64,000 nucleotides of DNA, taken from assembly GCF_028290785.1 (NCBI RefSeq), contig NZ_JAQGJD010000318.1, forward strand, positions 34,280-98,279. Direction: 5' to 3'. The stretch comes from Tardiphaga sp. (lineage in GTDB: Bacteria; Pseudomonadota; Alphaproteobacteria; Rhizobiales; Xanthobacteraceae). The position numbers were made by a program, and so were the translations under genes. Positions 60,778 through 64,000 of the stretch are shown in pieces. Below the pieces are notes generated by a model. The model made no database searches, was not told the origin of the DNA, and worked only from the letters and a program-made list of their open reading frames with translations. Numbering within the stretch: the first letter of the stretch is position 1; every line of letters starts with the position of its first letter.

Positions 60778-61233
60778 TTGCGTAAATGGCAGCAATTGGT
60801 GCCCGCGCTTGGCGCGCTTTTCGCTTTGTGGTGCTTCGCCGCGCAGCCGGCCTACGCCGATGGATCGGTGTCGTCCTTGGGTATGGGCTATGGTGCGCGC
60901 AATTCTGCCGAGTTCGCGCAATTCCAGTCTGTGATACAGCAGTATAACGCGTCCGGTGAACGCTTTCGCATTGACAGCCACTGTCAATCGGCTTGCACCA
61001 TGTTCCTGTCGATACGCAATGTCTGCGTCTCGCCGAATGCCACGCTGTTGTTTCACGCCGGCGGCACCAGGCTGAGGGGCATTAGCCCCGTCCGCACGCA
61101 GCAAATGCTCGACACCTATAACGCGGCCTTGCAGCAGTACGTCACCGCCAGGCATTTCATGGATACGCTCGACTTCCATTCGATTTCAGGCAGCGAAATC
61201 ATCAAGCGCTTTGGCTATCCGGCCTGTCGGTAG
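60778..61233 (+). CDS. Secreted/periplasmic protein with ClpP/crotonase-like sequence pattern (COG3904-like)
   Basis: Signal peptide MRKWQQLVPALGALFALWCFAAQPAYA (TTG start; ATG-initiated ORF from 60736); SHCQSACTMFLSIRNVCVSPNATLLFHAGG. Confidence 0.6.
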   Translation: MRKWQQLVPALGALFALWCFAAQPAYADGSVSSLGMGYGARNSAEFAQFQSVIQQYNASGERFRIDSHCQSACTMFLSIRNVCVSPNATLLFHAGGTRLRGISPVRTQQMLDTYNAALQQYVTARHFMDTLDFHSISGSEIIKRFGYPACR

Positions 61234-61266
61234 ACGGGCTAATGGCGGCCTCGATGACGCCCATCT

Positions 61267-61480
61267 AGATCGGCTCCGAGATCGACAGCCTGAACGGCAT
61301 CTCCAGCGATGTCGTTACCGCGCTCGCTTCCATGCGCGTGCGGAGCATGATGGAGTCGGTTGCAGCAGGCTCTGAGGAGTTGAACGCTTCCGTCCGTGAA
61401 ATCTCCGAGGCCATGATGAAATCGAGAGACACCGCGATGAGCGCGGTCGATCAAGTCGCCTCGGCAGATACGCAGGCGAG
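61267..61480 (+). pseudogene. Methyl-accepting chemotaxis protein fragment
   Basis: Translation IGSEIDSLNGISSDVVTALASMRVRSMMESVAAGSEELNASVREISEAMMKSRDTAMSAVDQVASADTQA resembles MCP signalling-domain segments; no full gene. Confidence 0.65.
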
Positions 61481-61722
61481 CCGGCGCAGCGACGCCGCCA
61501 ATTTGACGTACTGTAGCGGCGTATGGGCGCTGTAACGGCCCACCAATGCGTCGGTGCCTTCGGCGCAGGCATAGCGTTGTCGCAATAGGCGATGTCCGGC
61601 AGCTCGCGCTGCACGCTCCCATGACCCCGACAACGTGTTCAAGGACAGCTTGTTCCTCTCACGGAACTTGAACGCCTGACCGGCGTTGTAGGGTATTCGC
61701 TCTCGTAAGATTCGGAGACACC

Positions 61723-63231
61723 TTGAACCGGCGACAACTTCTCGGGGCTTCGGCCGCGCTTCCGCTGCTGACGATATTGCCTCGCAGCCTTGCCGCGGCG
61801 CCGGTATCAACACCATTCGACGCCGCTGGCGTGCGACAGATGGCGCGCGACGCCGCCACCAAGGCATTCAAGGCGCCCGACAACAAGCTACCGGATTCGC
61901 TGAAGGATCTCGATTACGACCAGTACCGCGCGCTTCGGTTCAAGCCGGAAAAGGCGCTGTGGCACGGCGAGAAGCTGCCTTTCGAGGTGCAGTTCTTTCA
62001 TCGCGGCTCGTTCTATACCAACCGCGTCGATATCTATGAAGTGGCCAACGGGCAGGCGACCCAGGTCCTCTATCAACCCGAGAATTTTTCCTTCGGCGCC
62101 ACGCTACCTCCACCGGCGGGCACCGATCTCGGCTTCGGCGGCTTCCGGCTGCATGCGCCGATCAACAAGCCCGACTACTATGACGAGGTCTGTGTTTTCC
62201 TCGGCGCCAGCTATTTTCGCGCGGTCGCCAAAGGCCAGGTTTACGGCCTCTCGGCGCGCGGCCTGTCGATCAACACCGGCGAGGCCGCCGGCGAGGAGTT
62301 CCCGCAGTTCAAGGCGTTCTGGATCGAGAAGCCGGCGTCCAACGCCAACTCGATCGTGGTACACGCGCTGCTCGACAGCGAAAGTGCCGCAGCCGCCTAT
62401 CGCTTTACGATCCGGCCCGGCGAAACCACCATTTTCGACGTGGAAATGGCGATCTATCCGCGGGTCGAATTGAAGAATCTCGGCCTCGCGCCGATCACCA
62501 GCATGTTCTTCTTCGGTCCGAACGACCGCAAGGAGGTCGATGACTTCCGTCCCGCCGTGCACGATTCCGACGGCATGGCGATCTACAATGGACGTGGCGA
62601 GCAGCTGTGGCGGCCCTTGAACAATCCCCGCGACCTGCAGATCAGCTCGTTCGGCGATCTCAATCCGCGGGGCTTCGGGCTGATGCAGCGGCAGAAGAAT
62701 TTTCTCGACTATCAGGACCTCGAATCCAGCTTCGAACGGCGCCCCAGCCTGTGGGTAGAGCCGATCGGCGACTGGGGCGAGGGTTCGGTACAGCTTCTGG
62801 AAATTCCGACCAAGGAAGAGATCCACGACAACATCGGCAGTTTCTGGCACCCGAAGAATCCGCTGCCCGCCAAGGGCGAGCACACCTACACCTATCGCCT
62901 GCACTGGGGACCGGATCATCCGAAGCCCTCGGCGCTTGCGATCTTTTCGCGCAGCGCCGTCGGCTCGCGCGGCGACGAGACAAAACTGTTCGTGCTCGAC
63001 CTAATCGGCGACAAGCTCAAGTCCATCGATCCAAGCAGGATAAAAGGCGTAGTCACGGCCGAAAAGGCCGAAATTCGCAACATCGTCACGCAGCCGAATC
63101 CGCAAAGCGGCGGCTGGCGCCTGAGTTTCGAAATGCCGGTCAAGGGCAAGACGCCCGTCGAACTGCGCGCATCGCTGATGCAGGACGATCAGGCGATCTC
63201 TGAAGTCTGGGTCTATCGATGGACGCCATGA
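61723..63231 (+). CDS. opgG: Periplasmic glucan biosynthesis protein G (MdoG/OpgG)
   Basis: Tat-like NRRQLLGASAALPLLTIL; LPFEVQFFHRGSFY...FSFG and TYTYRLHWGPDHP motifs; TTG start. Confidence 0.92.
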   Translation: MNRRQLLGASAALPLLTILPRSLAAAPVSTPFDAAGVRQMARDAATKAFKAPDNKLPDSLKDLDYDQYRALRFKPEKALWHGEKLPFEVQFFHRGSFYTNRVDIYEVANGQATQVLYQPENFSFGATLPPPAGTDLGFGGFRLHAPINKPDYYDEVCVFLGASYFRAVAKGQVYGLSARGLSINTGEAAGEEFPQFKAFWIEKPASNANSIVVHALLDSESAAAAYRFTIRPGETTIFDVEMAIYPRVELKNLGLAPITSMFFFGPNDRKEVDDFRPAVHDSDGMAIYNGRGEQLWRPLNNPRDLQISSFGDLNPRGFGLMQRQKNFLDYQDLESSFERRPSLWVEPIGDWGEGSVQLLEIPTKEEIHDNIGSFWHPKNPLPAKGEHTYTYRLHWGPDHPKPSALAIFSRSAVGSRGDETKLFVLDLIGDKLKSIDPSRIKGVVTAEKAEIRNIVTQPNPQSGGWRLSFEMPVKGKTPVELRASLMQDDQAISEVWVYRWTP

Positions 63232-64000
63232 GCCCGGAGAAACCGGTGCCTCCGGCCGCTCCCGCGATCGCCTCCGCGTTGCCCGCCGACGCCGGCAACG
63301 CATTTCTCCCATCGGAGATGCCGATCGCGATGGCGCCGCAGGCGCTGGCGGAGCCAACACCATCGCAGCGGCGCGTTCAATTCAAGCCGATGCCGACCGC
63401 TTTGCGGCGCGCCTACATCCTGACCGGCACCGCCGCGATGACCGCGGCCGGCGGCTACGAGATGTTCGAGGTTCTGCAGGTCGGCGGGGTCACCATCCTC
63501 GAAGGTCTGGTGCTGGCGCTGTTCGTGTTGCTGTTCGCCTGGGTGGCGTTCTCGTTCATGTCGGCGCTGGCCGGCTTTGCCATGTTGCTGGTGCGCGGGC
63601 GCGATCCGCTCGCCATCGAGCCGCACGCGCCGCTTCCGGCGATCTCGAGCCGCAATGCGATGCTGTTGCCGACCTACAATGAAGATCCCTATCGGATCAT
63701 GGCGCGGCTGCGGGCAATCTGGGAATCCGCCGAAGAAACCGGCTATGCCTCGCAATTCGACTGGTTCGTGCTCAGCGATACCACCGACCCGGCGATCTGG
63801 GTGGCCGAGGAAAAGGCTTTGCTCCAACTGCGCCGCGAGGCCGGCGCCCACCGCATCTTCTACCGCCACCGGCCGCGCAACACCGCGCGCAAATCGGGCA
63901 ATATCGAGGACTGGGTCAAACGGTTCGGCGCCGGATACGATCACATGATCATCCTGGACGCCGACAGCCTGATGACCGGCGACACCATCGTGCGGCTGGT
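63228..64000 (+). CDS. opgH: Glucans biosynthesis glucosyltransferase H (MdoH/OpgH), truncated by the window end
   Basis: Open reading frame MSPEKPVPPAAP...; AMLLPTYNEDPYRIMARLRAIWES, FDWFVLSDTTDP, MIILDADSLMTGD GT2 motifs; overlaps opgG stop. Confidence 0.92.
   Translation, partial: MSPEKPVPPAAPAIASALPADAGNAFLPSEMPIAMAPQALAEPTPSQRRVQFKPMPTALRRAYILTGTAAMTAAGGYEMFEVLQVGGVTILEGLVLALFVLLFAWVAFSFMSALAGFAMLLVRGRDPLAIEPHAPLPAISSRNAMLLPTYNEDPYRIMARLRAIWESAEETGYASQFDWFVLSDTTDPAIWVAEEKALLQLRREAGAHRIFYRHRPRNTARKSGNIEDWVKRFGAGYDHMIILDADSLMTGDTIVRL

Noticed and set aside
61451-61622. Possible decayed tyrosine recombinase tail (minus strand, ...LVGRYSAHTPLQYVKLA...)
   Set aside because: Resemblance to integrase C-termini is weak, limited to one short stretch, and lacks the catalytic motif context.

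Overview
High-GC alphaproteobacterial DNA, probably Bradyrhizobiaceae/Nitrobacteraceae. That guess rests on a CYP199A-like P450 with its ferredoxin, a DUF3551-like protein and codon style. The window reads as a catabolic mosaic between two more conserved loci. (1) 85-9748: part of a type VI secretion locus (tssM, tagF, pppA, ppkA, tssB, tssC, hcp), followed by a small DUF3551-like secreted protein. (2) 10.3-17.6 kb, minus strand: a polar-amino-acid-type ABC importer interleaved with an epimerase and an SDR, plus a PuuE-type allantoinase-like deacetylase, a ureidoglycolate-lyase-like protein and a GntR regulator. (3) 17.7-18.1 kb: C-terminal remnant of a tyrosine recombinase. (4) 18.1-30.7 kb: a GntR regulator divergent from a long operon (C-C type alpha/beta hydrolase, isochorismatase-fold cysteine hydrolase, two PuuE-like deacetylases flanking a FAH-family hydrolase, a complete Liv-type ABC importer, an AtzG-like small protein with an AtzE-like amidase, and an ACMSD-like amidohydrolase). 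This looks like an uncharacterised cyclic-amide or N-heterocycle catabolic system and is my main candidate for something undescribed. (5) 30.8-40.4 kb: sugar-acid catabolism (IlvD/Edd dehydratase, sugar ABC importer, Gfo/Idh, SDR, DapA-like aldolase, GntR). (6) 40.5-47.0 kb: aromatic-ring catabolism (flavin hydroxylase, VOC dioxygenase, FAH hydrolase, amidohydrolase, Bug/TctC binding protein, GntR). (7) 47.5-51.0 kb: MarR, CYP199A-like P450, [2Fe-2S] ferredoxin and a Liv-type binding protein. (8) 51.3-60.5 kb: TetR, three-subunit molybdenum hydroxylase and a Liv ABC importer. (9) 60.5-61.7 kb: palindromic repeat, a ClpP-like secreted protein and a chemoreceptor fragment. (10) 61.7-64 kb: opgG and the start of opgH. 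Several perfect palindromes and paired inverted repeats in divergent promoter regions look like regulator operators. I saw no CRISPR array and recognised no rRNA or tRNA gene. All family assignments come from reading the translations; no database search was run.
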